64,000 nucleotides of DNA from Terebella lapidaria. Taxonomy: Eukaryota; Annelida; Polychaeta; Terebellida; Terebellidae. Within the stretch, counting starts at the first letter, position 1. Each line of letters opens with the position of its first letter. A program made the position numbers and the translations under genes. The stretch spans positions 25,168,694 through 25,232,693 of the forward strand of contig OX424570.1 in NCBI GenBank assembly GCA_949152475.1, in the 5' to 3' direction. The notes beneath the pieces were generated by a model. The model worked only from the letters and a program-made list of their open reading frames with translations, searched no databases and was not told where the DNA came from. This document shows, one piece after another, positions 1-11,573 of this stretch.

Positions 1-3000
1 ATCCGACCATTTTGAACTCTGTTGATTGATTCTGAAGGGTTTGTTTTTTATTGTTTTCCCTTCCTAGTCCCTGGGCTATTTTTTGTTCAAACATACCCAC
101 TGGTCCTTGTTCGTGTTCAGCACTTGTATATGGCATTCGCTGAGATGCACATCGGTGTTCGGGGATGACTCTTGTGTTTGGGAACTGACGGAGCACGTTC
201 ATAAGAAATATCGTTCATCTCGATAGAAAATTTCATGTGTATCTGGAGCAAGGTTACGTTTTGCCTAATATTATCGTATGCTAAACATGTATGCCATATA
301 AACACGTGGCTAGTGTTGCATCAGAGTTATAGATACCAATCAACAATACGAATGCAATGCTTGTGCATCAATTATACCAGCTACGGAGCAACTACAAACA
401 CTCAGAAACACGCTGAAGTTGAGAGCATTCCTGAAGAGCACTCGTGAACATGGCAGCAAAACTACTGACTATATTAATTACTAGATACCAACTTATACAG
501 TATACCATGAAGCAAATGAGTTTGTAACGTATATGGATCAAATGTATAAGCTATAGTGTAAATAATGCAACTTGTTATCTTGTAATAACCCTTGAAACAT
601 TTTTTCCCCCCAAATACGTGATCGGCGAATACATTAATTCTACTGACGATCTAAGTCAATGTATGTTCTTGTGGTTCTCCGGAAGTGGACACGATTGGAG
701 TGTCTACCAAAAGACAGGAATGGCGCATATGCGTTTGACAAGTCCGTCTGTGTTACATAGCACGTTCGAAAACAACATGACACATTCGAAAATGAATGGC
801 AGGTGACATTTGATGTGTACTGATGTAAAATCTAATAAACAGTGTTGTCTGGTGAGGTACACGTGTATTACATTGTTAAGCGTAATGACCCATCGATTAG
901 TCAGTACGCTGGTGGCTGACCTTTATAAATTACGATTGGTTGAGAAATGTGTTCCAGCGTATTGAATGAACATCACTCCACTTGACCGTTAGTGTGAAAC
1001 AACAACTTATGGGAGTATTGCACTACATATAAATCTGTGACGTAATCTTCCCAGTCGTTATCAATTTTCTGCCTTTACCATCTTTATCATGTGTCACAAA
1101 TGGTGAAATTAGTTATTGTAAATGCTTAAACAGAATGTTCCTAATCTCTGCACATGCTGTATTAGTACTGCTGAAATGGAGAAAATAAGCAAAATGTACA
1201 TACTTCCGTTCGTCATGAAGTATGGCGAATCTTATGAAAGTTGAACAAACTCTTGAAAATATGAACATAAATTCAATTTTGGTTCAGCAACGCTCTGCTC
1301 GTCGAGGCCGTCAAATGACATTCACGCCATAATACGTAATATCACACCCTGTTTCAGCTTTCACCGACCATTCCCTCTTTAAATAAAATACAGTTCATCG
1401 AAATACATGTATCATATATACATGTATATGAGTGATATCATCAAATTTCAAGTCCTGGCTTTCAATGCAAATGCCTATTCATTGTGAATAACATCTCGAG
1501 TAACTACACAATAAAGGCCAAAATCAGTAATAATGAAAAACAACAAATGCATAGATTGGGGATATTCCATCCGAACATTCATTAATTCAACACCTCCTAC
1601 ATTCAAAAATACTTTTATCAGATTGAATTATGCTTGATTAAATCAATTCTCAGAAAATTGCTAAATTCCAGCTATTCTAATTGAATTAGATTCGTTTGCT
1701 CAAGGGAGGGCGATGAACCAGACATATTTACATGCCTTTCACACTCAATTGAATGCGTTCGATATTGTATATTAGCATGCGTCACACTCTTGAAATCGTG
1801 TCAAATATACCTTCTGCGTGAAAATGCTCGACAGGTGGGTTGGAAACACTAAATGACATCCGGTTGAAGTTACATTTAGTGATTTTAATAATTAAATAGT
1901 TGTATTATTCAAAGTAAATCACTGTAATGGGTCAAATGTTGTAGTCATAATGTGCACGTGCATTGTATTTGAAACGAGTGCATGTCACTCATCATGGAAA
2001 TGTGCCCAAACAAGACAACAAATTCAGCACCCGTTGTCACTTTCAATTATTCTACATTCATGTTTTTGCTTACCGGATATTTGCGCTCAACTTCATCTTT
2101 CATAGTATATCATATGGCTTGAATCACTCGTTTGCGAAAACATGGCTTGATCGCTCGTTCCAGACAATCTTCCAATGTTTCTGCCATATAGCCATCATCA
2201 ATGCACGAAACTAACGTAACTAAGGTTTGTATTACGCACTTGTATATGAAGTCAACGTTGGTTGGCATGCGACTTGACCTGAGATACATATAGAATGGAG
2301 TGCACACACCCAGTTTATTATTGCACCTGAATATATATCTGTAAACACATTTCCCCGATTACGACTTGGAGGAACCCAAACTGAAACGTTTTAAAGAAAA
2401 ACCCAACAAAATTCTTGCGAGGAAAACACTTGAATGTGGCGTTCAGGTTTGAAATATGATGATATATAAATTATTAATTTTACATCTGCTGTCTGTGTCA
2501 TCTTAACACGACCAATACCTAATTTCTTCATGATGAGAAAAAAGATAAACCTGACACAAATTTACAATAGAGCAAAAGTTTGACCAGACGCTCACAGCTA
2601 AATGCACAAGGGGTCATCAGGCGCGAATAGTATGTTAAATATATTTTGCTACGACACACCAGATATAATCTTTATAAAAGTGCCCAACAACCGAAAAATT
2701 AAGAAATTAAATCAATCATATTCAATCAATCATATAAAAAGATCACTTTATACATTTTGTGCTGGTAAGCTGCATGACTCTTGGTTCTTTTTTTTAACGC
2801 TTCCTCTGAAGTCCACACATGTCACGTAAATTCTTGATGTATTGCATCAGTACAACACTTTTGACATTTATGTCAATATTTCAGAACGGGAAATGGTGTT
2901 AATGAGAGTTTTTCATACCTGGACTAGATTGTTCAAGAGCTTGGACTTGGACTAGAAACGAATAAACTTAGATTGACATGACACGTTGTTTTACAAATTG

Positions 3001-3660
3001 TCCAAGAGCAGTATCAGTTGAAATGATAGCATCCAGTAAAGTCTCCTGGTGAAGTACGGGAGGTTGTGATGTGTCCAAACTGTTCATCATCAGCATTGCT
3101 CCCGAATCATTGTTATATACGAGCAAGCCAAATAGTAGCAATAATAGGAACTGTCAGAAAGTACATGTTAAACAATGAAAATTACACGTTAAAATGCATA
3201 AGCAGAGATTTAAAAGCACACTATTTTATTTATTTAGTCATCTGCAACAGTTGCAGTGGCATGACACATGATTGGCAGCTAATGGCGTCATGATTCTCAT
3301 CCATATTTTGAAATCACCCACAAAACACTAATTCCATGACCATATGGTGCCAATCAGCAGCCACACAAACGCTGTTTTTCTGCATAATAATTTTTAATTG
3401 TGCAGTTTGATAGATAGGTTGGATGGGGTGCGGGGTGTCTTGAGTCGAGTGAGTGTATACTAGGAATTCATTAGTCGATTTTATGGAACATTTAATTGCA
3501 CACGTGCAAAGCACCATCACATGTTTCTGACATCATTTGACACTTTAAAAGGAGACCAGAATTGTTTAATGCCACATGTGGATTTATGAGGAGGCCAAGT
3601 CTAAACTTCATTTACTATAGACATCATTTCGCATGTTGGTAGAGACAAGGCAGCATCTGC
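1..3660. other. Intergenic or intronic DNA, no confident gene
   Basis: This AT-rich stretch has only short scattered reading frames and no domain I recognise. The one part that could belong to a gene is 618-806 on the plus strand. That frame ends in a stop and is followed by a polyadenylation hexamer AATAAA at 834-839, so it could be a terminal exon. No clear splice acceptor lies before it and the peptide matches no family I know. The rest shows no inverted repeats or arrays that I could support by reading. Confidence 0.5.
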
Positions 3661-3663
3661 AAG

Positions 3664-6123
3664 ATGAAGACAGGTAAGTCTTTTTGAAGCAGCTAATGTC
3701 AATATGACCTATTGTTATGATTCATGATTTTGAGATCGAACATTGATGATCAAAGCTTGTATTGAGAAGAACAACAACTGTAATACTCGTTTGAGATGCA
3801 ACACAAATTGTCTCTTTGTTGATGATAGTATGGGTGACATTATCAAGACCATATACATGGAACAGGTGATCAAGTACAAAAGGGTGATACTAGTAGTGTC
3901 AAAGTCAAAACTATGTGAATGTCATAGACACCCAGCTATATTATCCATTGGCAAATCAAGACACAATAAATAAATAAACATATCCTATCGATTAACTATG
4001 CATGTCATTCTGATGTTGAAGTTGGTGGAGCCCAGGCGATCATGTTGCTGGTGGTAGCCTACCTCGTGGGACTTGCTAACGCAGGTAAGCAGTAAAGTGT
4101 CAGACAAAATCCAGAAAATCATATGAACTATAAACAATTTATATTGTAAATGTAAATAAAATTATTCAAAATTATAAATAAACTACTGTATAATTATATT
4201 AACTTGATGTAACCCCATATATGGCCATACTGATGTACAATTAGGTGTTCAAGAAATAGTGAGTATTCCCTGCCCCACATGTGACACCTAATGTATATAT
4301 TTACTTAAATAAACGAAATATGTTAAATATGATTGACTCATACAATTGATACGTGAACCACACAGAATGCGCAAGCGGAGAGTTTGAATGCAATGACGGG
4401 AGTTGTCTGTCCGATGATCTGGTGTGCAACGAGGATCGCGACTGTCCAAATTATGAGGATGAGAACAACGACCGCTGCATCGGTGATCTTCTGACTTTCA
4501 TATCACTCTCCTAATAATCAGTTTCCTATCCTTGGGACAGCTTACCCACCTTTACTGGGATTGATATTATTATGAAAAATGCACTTTAAAACAATCATAT
4601 ACATATTGGACGTGAATAAATTATATTAAAGAGCCAACACAAACAAGCAATATAAACAATTATCTACACATTGAACAATAACAAATATCAACAAAATAAC
4701 GCTATGCGTGATGTTTACAATATTCATACAAAAGACATACAATTGTTTTTAATTTGAGTGAACGGCTAAACAATGGTGGTTGATCTCTCGGGCGCAGATT
4801 GCCTGTGTACAGTGAAGCCAGAGGAACGAGTCGCGTGCCTTGGGCTCACTATTACAGACAAGTCCACCTGCGAGGTTATGGGTTGTTGCTGGCAGAAGAA
4901 TGAACCACGATGCTACGGTGGCAGAGGTAAGATTGTGGACATCCATTCACATTTATAAGGGAACTCAGTCAAAAATTATAAGGCTTCCGAACGCAATGAG
5001 ACCACCCAGCTATCAAAAATTTACAAAATGTATAATCATGTCATAGTGAGTTGTAAAGAAGGCAGAACGTTTCCCATGTATTCGCAATATATGGGTTGAT
5101 ATTCGGGTCAGAATGATCGAAATACATGAATGTTAATAGGATATGAAATAGCTCATCACAACAAAGTGGGATGAGGACTCGTATGATTCCAGTAGATTGC
5201 AATGTGAAAAGAAATAGCACAGGGTGTGGGCAAACATATGTACACGCTAGATGTGTGCAAATAAATATTTACTTTTGGCGATTCAATCAGTTGAAGCCCA
5301 CAATGAGAATAAATGACTTAGTATTGCTAAATCTTTTTATCACATTTCAAACATATCCATTGTCCTCTTCAATATGCTTCAGCATGTTATTATACAAATA
5401 TTGAAATAACTTTTTAATCTCCATTTACTGACATAGATGAGGACAGGATCAGGAAGACCGTTGAAGGTGAAATCCCCAATTCGATGCTGTATTTATTCTT
5501 TTAATCATTAATGTTTTTTTTATTTGTTTCTCAAGTATTAATATAGACTATTTTATATTATTGGAGATATGTAAGTATATCCGAAGAATGCACCATTAGC
5601 TTATACGTGTACGTAATATTGCATATTAAATATGATATTCCGGACAATTGATTACAAGTTGTCTTGATGTAATATCAACCTGATAAAACGAGTATTACAT
5701 TGTATAATGCCTCGTTATCTCACCAGGTTGTCCGATACTGAAGAAGAGCGAGCGAAAGGCCTGCGGCTGGAAGGGTATTACCCCTGAACAATGTGACTGT
5801 CTGGGTTGTTGTTTTCACAAGAAGTGGAAAACGTACTGGTGTTACCAAAACCCGCAGGTAGTATATTGACTTCTACCAGTTGGGACATTGTATACATCTG
5901 CACAGACTGTGACTAGGACAATGAAGGATTAGTTTGTGATGTATGTGCACATTACGCTAATTGGGTAATCTGCAGAGCACACACTTGTTCGACATAAATG
6001 TCACTATTCACAATGTTTCTAATTGTTATGATGTTGCATCGTGCAGTCATTCATTAACCGAACCGAATTTACTATTTTCAGGCTTTGACGACGAACACCC
6101 AGTCCAACAGTACATCAGTGTAA
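3664..6123 (+). CDS. Secreted LDLa-trefoil-trefoil protein, seven exons
   Basis: I see seven exons with GT-AG borders: 3664-3673, 4022-4084, 4366-4482, 4798-4926, 5437-5466, 5727-5857 and 6082-6123 (TAA). They join without a stop into about 173 residues. All introns are phase 1 except the last, which is phase 0. Exon 2 gives a hydrophobic leader (MLLVVAYLVGLANA), so the product is probably secreted. An alternative start is the second ATG at 4042. Exon 3 is an LDL-receptor class A module with six Cys and the acidic calcium-cage pattern CNEDRDCPNYEDE. Exons 4 and 6 are trefoil (P-type) modules with the GCC core and a final Cys (RCY, YWCY); each has one extra Cys. Exon 5 is a 10-residue charged linker. 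AATAAA follows the stop by 6 bases. Trefoil proteins are typically mucus-associated in animals, so a role in mucus or glandular secretion is inference. The exon 2 acceptor has a weak pyrimidine tract. Confidence 0.85.
4248..4290 (-). mobile_element. Short 3' tail fragment of the reverse-transcriptase element
   Basis: This stretch reads GTGTTC..AAA.AGTGAG.ATT.CCTGCCCCAC and matches the segment just after the reverse-transcriptase frame of the larger copy at 47.4 kb, in the same strand sense. It lies in intron 2 of the trefoil gene and abuts the left edge of the tandem duplication. It is a small fossil piece only. Confidence 0.5.
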
Positions 6124-6129
6124 GATGAC

Positions 6130-6135
6130 AATAAA
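6130..6135 (+). promoter_or_regulatory. Polyadenylation signal of the first trefoil gene
   Basis: The hexamer AATAAA lies just after the TAA stop. The same hexamer at the same spacing is kept in the duplicate at 11568-11573. Confidence 0.7.
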
Positions 6136-8160
6136 TCTATTTGTCTGCATACATGTCCTTCTTTCGAAATCATTGTGAAGAAGGTGATGAACCATTTTGT
6201 GTACACCAGAGAAACAACTTCAACCAATATTCATGGAGTTCATACCAGTGGATCAGCCAAACAAAGCTTACACATATGTACCGAGCTTCTATTGAGAATA
6301 ACATTTTAAAAAGCCCCCCCCCCCCCCTAAGGAACTCTGTGTCATTCCCGTGTCGATGTGTAGGGGGTCGAGGTCGTGGTAAGATGCATCATGTTTGACT
6401 TAATGTATGCTCGTGGTACAAAGGTTTTAGATTTGCATGCATGTTTCGCCATATGACTGCAATATATCAATTGGTTATACCGAGTATGATAATACTTAAG
6501 TCGTAATCTATATGTACACACTCAAAACCACCATAGAAAAACAGTGTGTGTTTGTGTAATGAATGGTATTGATCCCAACTACCAGAATAATAATATTTAT
6601 ATATGAAAGTTTCCACGCAAATTAATAATTTATTTGCTTGAATGGTCTACTCAGAATCGACCTTATAAATTCAGGCACTCTGGCAGTTCATACTATAGCA
6701 CTTTTTCATTCATAAATGGCAGTATAATTTGTGCAATACATTTATTTATTAAGCATAGAAGCATAGAAGAAGATCGTTTCGATGATATTTCATTTTTGTC
6801 AGAACTGAACTATGGTAAATTCTTGTGGAGAAAAACATACTTGAATCTCTAAAATCAATATCCTTAATTAGCAAACATAACACAATATAATATGAAATTG
6901 GCTCAAATACTGAAACATAGTGTGTCTCAAAAATGAATCAATATGATTTGGTTCTGTTAAAGATGCAAAGTCATCATAATGAGGGTCTCCATACCAAGCA
7001 CTAATATTATCGCATGGTAGTCCCTATTTCAACAATACAGTGATATTTGGAGCGTTTTGATGTGTTTGATGACGGCGACAGTTCTGGACGAATAACTGTC
7101 ATGAAATGGCCTGGTGGCACCATATCATTCCAAATATTCAATTTTCATTAGAAAATATTTCTATATTTACTTTGCGAACCATTACTAAGCCATTTCAGTT
7201 CGTCAATATTTGATACAGTTCCCCCTGAATAATGGATTAGCACCAACCAACCCAGTAATACTATCTAGCGCTTTCAGTAATATTTAAATAGTATAACAAT
7301 AGCACCACAACTCCATCGGATGGTGTCCCTCATGTATTGTTCATGAAGTACCTCATATCTAGGAGCCATCTTTATCAGCAGTCTCTACGCTGTATTCCTT
7401 TTCAAATTGAACTTTTAATAATTAATAATTCCTGGAATGTGTGTCCCCCTTGAAAATATACTGATATTAAGAATGCATATAGCTATGTGTTGAGTAGAAC
7501 CTCAATATGATGAAAACTTTCATCAATATGATGAAAATTTCCCAAAAGAAACAATGATATTGATGACGTCACTGAATATAGAAACGTAGTTTGGAAATAT
7601 AGAAACCACACTGATCCCTGTTATGAATGATATTCTCCTTTGTTGTAATTTCATTGATGATTTCAAAGAAAAGCTATTTTCCTCAGTGTACACAACTACT
7701 ATGTTACAACAAATCCACCGAATAGAATACAATATATGGATGATTTATCGAAAAGCTATGAATGGATTGATCGCTCATACACGTATAAATCAATGAGAGA
7801 TGAAAAGCAGAAAATCTCAAAGTTGGGATATTCAGGACCCATCCATTGGATGCCAGTGAGATTCAAGGCCGCCAGAAATGAGAAGACATGACCTCTGTAT
7901 CGAGAGTGCCAGGTCTGATTGATGTCGTTATGTGTTCTTCACAATGCAATAATTCCTGCACTGCCTCTGATGATTGTCATATTTGTTAGGTTTTGGCCTA
8001 CATGGACACCATACAATTTTTCAGACAAAAAAGAAACATTACTAGTGAAAATAATGAAAATCAGAGCAAAGGAAATGAGAGAACGGAATTCCTAAAATAT
8101 AAAATATCTGCAGAAAATAGCCGTCTTGCGTGAGCAATAACTGGTGTAAGTCGCGGGGAA
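6136..8160. other. 3' flank of the trefoil gene, unit 1
   Basis: No gene is recognised here. A C-run near 6315 is followed by a GTCGAGGTCGTGG motif, and both units share the flanking sequence. The plus-strand stretch 7827-7889 reads GPIHWMPVRFKAARNE, which resembles the LHWLPVRFR signature near the C-terminus of LINE reverse transcriptases. A very decayed LINE relic is therefore possible (also at about 13230 in unit 2), but the match is short. Confidence 0.35.
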
Positions 8161-8478
8161 TTAGTTATCTTGTTTTGGCAGCAAAATCACATTTTCTTTT
8201 GGTAGGCAACCAACTACAACAGAGTATAATGAACCTTGAGCCCTTACTGACATTACGAATGGAATATATTTCATCAATACGCCGCAACACACATTTCTTA
8301 TTATAGGATTGCACACATTGGTGCATTTGTTACAATGCATTCTGATTGATATTATATAATGTTTAGAAAGCTTCGTGTTTTGACTTAGTCCATGGATTTT
8401 GTCTGGAGGTATGAATGTGTCTGCCAGTATTTGTCGGTATCCATTTGTATTTTCATAGTCAATTAATCTGCTTTCCAT
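8161..8478 (-). CDS. Conserved 105-codon Cys-containing frame, copy 1 (possible last exon)
   Basis: I do not recognise the family. The minus-strand frame has an ATG preceded by a plausible splice acceptor (..ATCATAG then ACAATGG) and ends ..LLPKQDN stop. Its duplicate at 13561-13878 has the same length, start and stop, with about 18 residue changes and no indel, although flanking noncoding sequence does contain indels. Six Cys are shared, in the spacing C-x2-C-x3-C-x7-CC-x25-C. That pattern and the VVVGC segment are faintly reminiscent of cystine-knot cytokines such as IL-17, but I would not assign it. No leader exon was found upstream on this strand. Confidence 0.4.
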   Translation of the reverse strand: MESRLIDYENTNGYRQILADTFIPPDKIHGLSQNTKLSKHYIISIRMHCNKCTNVCNPIIRNVCCGVLMKYIPFVMSVRAQGSLYSVVVGCLPKENVILLPKQDN

Positions 8479-9321
8479 TGTCTATGATCACATCTGTTAT
8501 CGCAATTTTGTCTACTCCTGGATAACTGTGTTGATAAACCAATGTATAATTGAACTAAAATCCCAATTTAACTGTGATATTATGTAATTTGTGTGTGGAA
8601 CGTGACATCTGGAATACGACGCTCGTTATGATACTAGCATGGAAAACACGTTATGATATCTTGCATGCTGTGAATTGCTTATACGTACGAGATATTATTC
8701 GCTCGTCTGAGATTACATGATATATCATGGCCAGGTTTGTGCAAAACATATTTTCGTGCCTACAGCCGACAATCTCAACCCTGTTATTCATCAAAAAAGC
8801 TACAATTATCAAGCGATCAAATACTACAATTATCCAGCAATTTATCTGTATTTGCCAATCGAACTTAAGTGAAATCTGACACTGAAATTGATATTGTAGC
8901 GGATTTTCAGAACCAGGACACGAATTATTGCTAATATGGACTATGTGTGCCTATCAGCTGAAGGACAAACCCATTGTTATACATTACCATATGCCATGTT
9001 ATTTGGTAAAACACCATAAGTACCCTCGAAGATATCTGTCTTCATGAAAACACTTGCTTTGGTGTGAGTTTTGTCCCAAGAGATCATGCACAGCAATGCA
9101 CATGTGTTATGCGTGTCTCATTTAGATTGAACAATCTCCTTCAATATTACCGTATTTATACTATGCCTTGATTTTTCCGCCAAATTGCAAGGAACTGTCT
9201 ACTGTGGCCTTTCAAACCTATATTACGTGAGGAGATGTGGCACCTAATGTATATATTTACTTAAATAAACGAAATATGTTAAATATGATTGACTCATACA
9301 ATTGATACGTCAACCACACAG

Positions 9322-11561
9322 AATGCGCAAGCGGAGAGTTTGAATGCAATGACGGGAGTTGTCTGTCCGATGATCTGGTGTGCAACGAGGATCGCGACTG
9401 TCCAAATTATGAGGATGAGAACAACGACCGCTGCATCGGTGATCTTCTGACTTTCATATCACTCTCCTAATACTAATCAGCTTCCTATCTTTGGGACAGC
9501 TTGCGCACCTTTACTGGGATTGACATTATTATCAAAACTGCACTTTAAAACAATCATATACATATTGGACATGTTACACATTGAATAACAACAAGTATCA
9601 ACAAAATAACGCTAGGCGTCATGCTTACAATATTCATACAAAAGGCATACACTTGTTTTTAATTTGGGTGAACGGGTAAACAATGGTGGTTGATCTCTCG
9701 GGCGCAGATTGCCTGTGTAAAGTGAAGCCAGAGGAAAGACTCCCGTGCCTTGGGCTTACTATTACAGACAAGCCCACCTGCGAGGCTATGGCTTGTTGCT
9801 GGCAGATGAATGAACCACGATGCTACGGTGGCAGGGGTAAGATCGTGGACATCCATCCACGTGTATAAGGGAACTCAGTCAAATGCTATAAGGCTTGCGA
9901 ACGCAATTAGACCACCCAGCTATCAAAAAATTACAAAATGTATAATCATATCATAGTGAGTTGTAAAGACGGCAGAACGTTTCCGATGTATTCCCAATAT
10001 ATGGGTTGATATTCGGGTCAGAATGATCGAAATACATGAATGTTGAATGGATATGAAATAGCTCATCACAACAAAGTGGGACAAGGCCTCGTATGATTCC
10101 AGTAGATTGCAATGTGAAAAGAAATAGCACAGGCTGTGGGCAAACAATAAATGAAGTGACTCAGTATTGCTAAATCTTTTTATCACATTTCAAACATATC
10201 CATTGTCCTCTTCAATATGCTTCAGCATGTTATTATACAAATATTCAAATATTTTTTTCAATCTCTATTTACCGAAATAGATGAGGAGAGGATCAGGAAG
10301 ACTGTTGAAGGTGAAATCCCCAATTCGATGCTGTATTTATTCTTCTAATCATTACTGTTTTCTTGATATTGTTTCTCAAGTATTAATATAGACTATTTCA
10401 TATTATTGGAGACATGTAAGTATATCCGAAAAATGCATCATTAGCTTTCCATCAGGTGTACAGTAGAAACAACTACAGTTAACCCACTGTCTGCCCCTGA
10501 TGACGCCAGTGTATCTTTGGATAAACTATTCGGTCGGGCTTTGTTTCTATTGCAAAATATTGTATTTTTCGTTTGTTATTGGCATCATTAAAATCTCACT
10601 GTATTGGTGGTAATAGATTGATACTTACATTCATACCACTGAGTCGGTGTCACTGCTGGCGGACGTTAAATCTGTCCCCGAGGATACCATCAACTCAGTA
10701 GCCTTCGGGCTTGTGATTAGGTACTTATGTACTTGTCATATATCTGTTCCATTGGGGTTGTTTCGGATTTCTAAATTGTTTTCATAGGTTGTTGGGCAGT
10801 TGTATACTAATTCCATCAGGTGTACAGTAGAAACAACTACAGTTACAAACACTGTCTGCCCCTGATGACGCCAGTGTGTCTTTGGATAAACTATTCGGTC
10901 GGGCTTTGTTTCTATTGCAAAATATTGTATTTTTCGTTTGTTATTGGCATCATTAAAATCTCACTGTATTGGTGGTAATAGATTGATACTTACATTTATA
11001 CCTTTACGTTATGTTGCATATTAAATATATAATATATATACTAATATTGCATATTAATTTATATATTACATTGCATGATGTCCCGGACATTACAAGTTGT
11101 ATTGATGTAATATCAACCTGATAAAACGAGTATTACATTGTATAAAGGCTCGTTATCTCACCAGGTTGTCCGATACTGAAGAAGAGCGAGCGAAAGGCCT
11201 GCGGCTGGAAGGGTATTACCCCTGAACAATGTGACTGTCTGGGTTGTTGTTTTCACAAGAAGTGGAAAACGTACTGGTGTTACCAAAACCCGCAGGTAGT
11301 ATATTGACTTCTACCAGTTGGGACATTGTATACATCTGCACAGACTGTGACTAGGACAGTGAAGGATTAGTTCGTTATGTGTGTGCACATTACGCTAATT
11401 GGGTAATCTGCAGAGCACACACTTGTTCGACATAAATGTTACTAGTCACAATGTTTCTAATTGTTATGATGTTGCATCGTGCAGTCATTCATTACCTGAA
11501 CCGCATTTACTATTTTCAGGCTTTGACGACGAACACCCAGTCCAACAGTACATCAGTGTAA
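9322..11561 (+). CDS. Duplicate LDLa-trefoil-trefoil exon block without its own leader
   Basis: The exons are 9322-9438 (LDLa), 9708-9836 (trefoil 1), 10281-10310 (linker), 11165-11295 (trefoil 2) and 11520-11561 (C-terminus, TAA). All splice sites and phases match copy 1. The LDLa, trefoil 2 and last exons are identical to copy 1 at the base level. Trefoil 1 differs at ten bases, seven of which change residues (T to K, V to L, A to P, S to P, V to A, G to A, K to M), all outside the six canonical Cys. The linker has one D to E change. I found no signal-peptide exon between the first copy's stop and 9322. Because the entry phase is 1, the leader exons at 3664 and 4022 could splice to this block as an alternative 3' half. 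Otherwise it is an orphan fragment. Open frames and intact splice sites argue for use. Confidence 0.7.
10447..11003. mobile_element. Insertion of about 555 bp with a direct-repeat core, in unit 2 only
   Basis: Unit 1 reads through this site (ATTAGCTT then ATACGTGTACG), while unit 2 carries extra DNA. The insert is about one and a half copies of a roughly 364-bp repeat. A segment starting CCATCAGGTGTACAGTAG occurs near 10449 and again near 10813, each about 185 bp and nearly identical, with a different 180-bp stretch between. There is no coding frame, no inverted ends and no clear target duplication. Non-autonomous elements with tandem cores (the pearl or Helentron type in molluscs) are one possible class, which is inference. 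Confidence 0.6.
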
Positions 11562-11567
11562 GATGAC

Positions 11568-11573
11568 AATAAA
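11568..11573 (+). promoter_or_regulatory. Polyadenylation signal of the duplicate exon block
   Basis: AATAAA follows the TAA of the duplicate last exon with the same spacing as in copy 1. If the block is transcribed, it can therefore end its own message. Confidence 0.6.

Larger units (their letters stand above)
4282..9236. repeat. Tandem duplication, unit 1
   Basis: From the words CACCTAATGTATATATTTAC onward this unit aligns continuously with unit 2 at 9237-14600, through exons, introns and about 3 kb of 3' flank. The LDLa, second trefoil and last exons are identical between units. Introns differ by substitutions and a few indels; for example, unit 2 lacks roughly 50 bp present near 4610-4660. 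The leader exons at 3664 and 4022 lie outside the unit. Confidence 0.9.
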
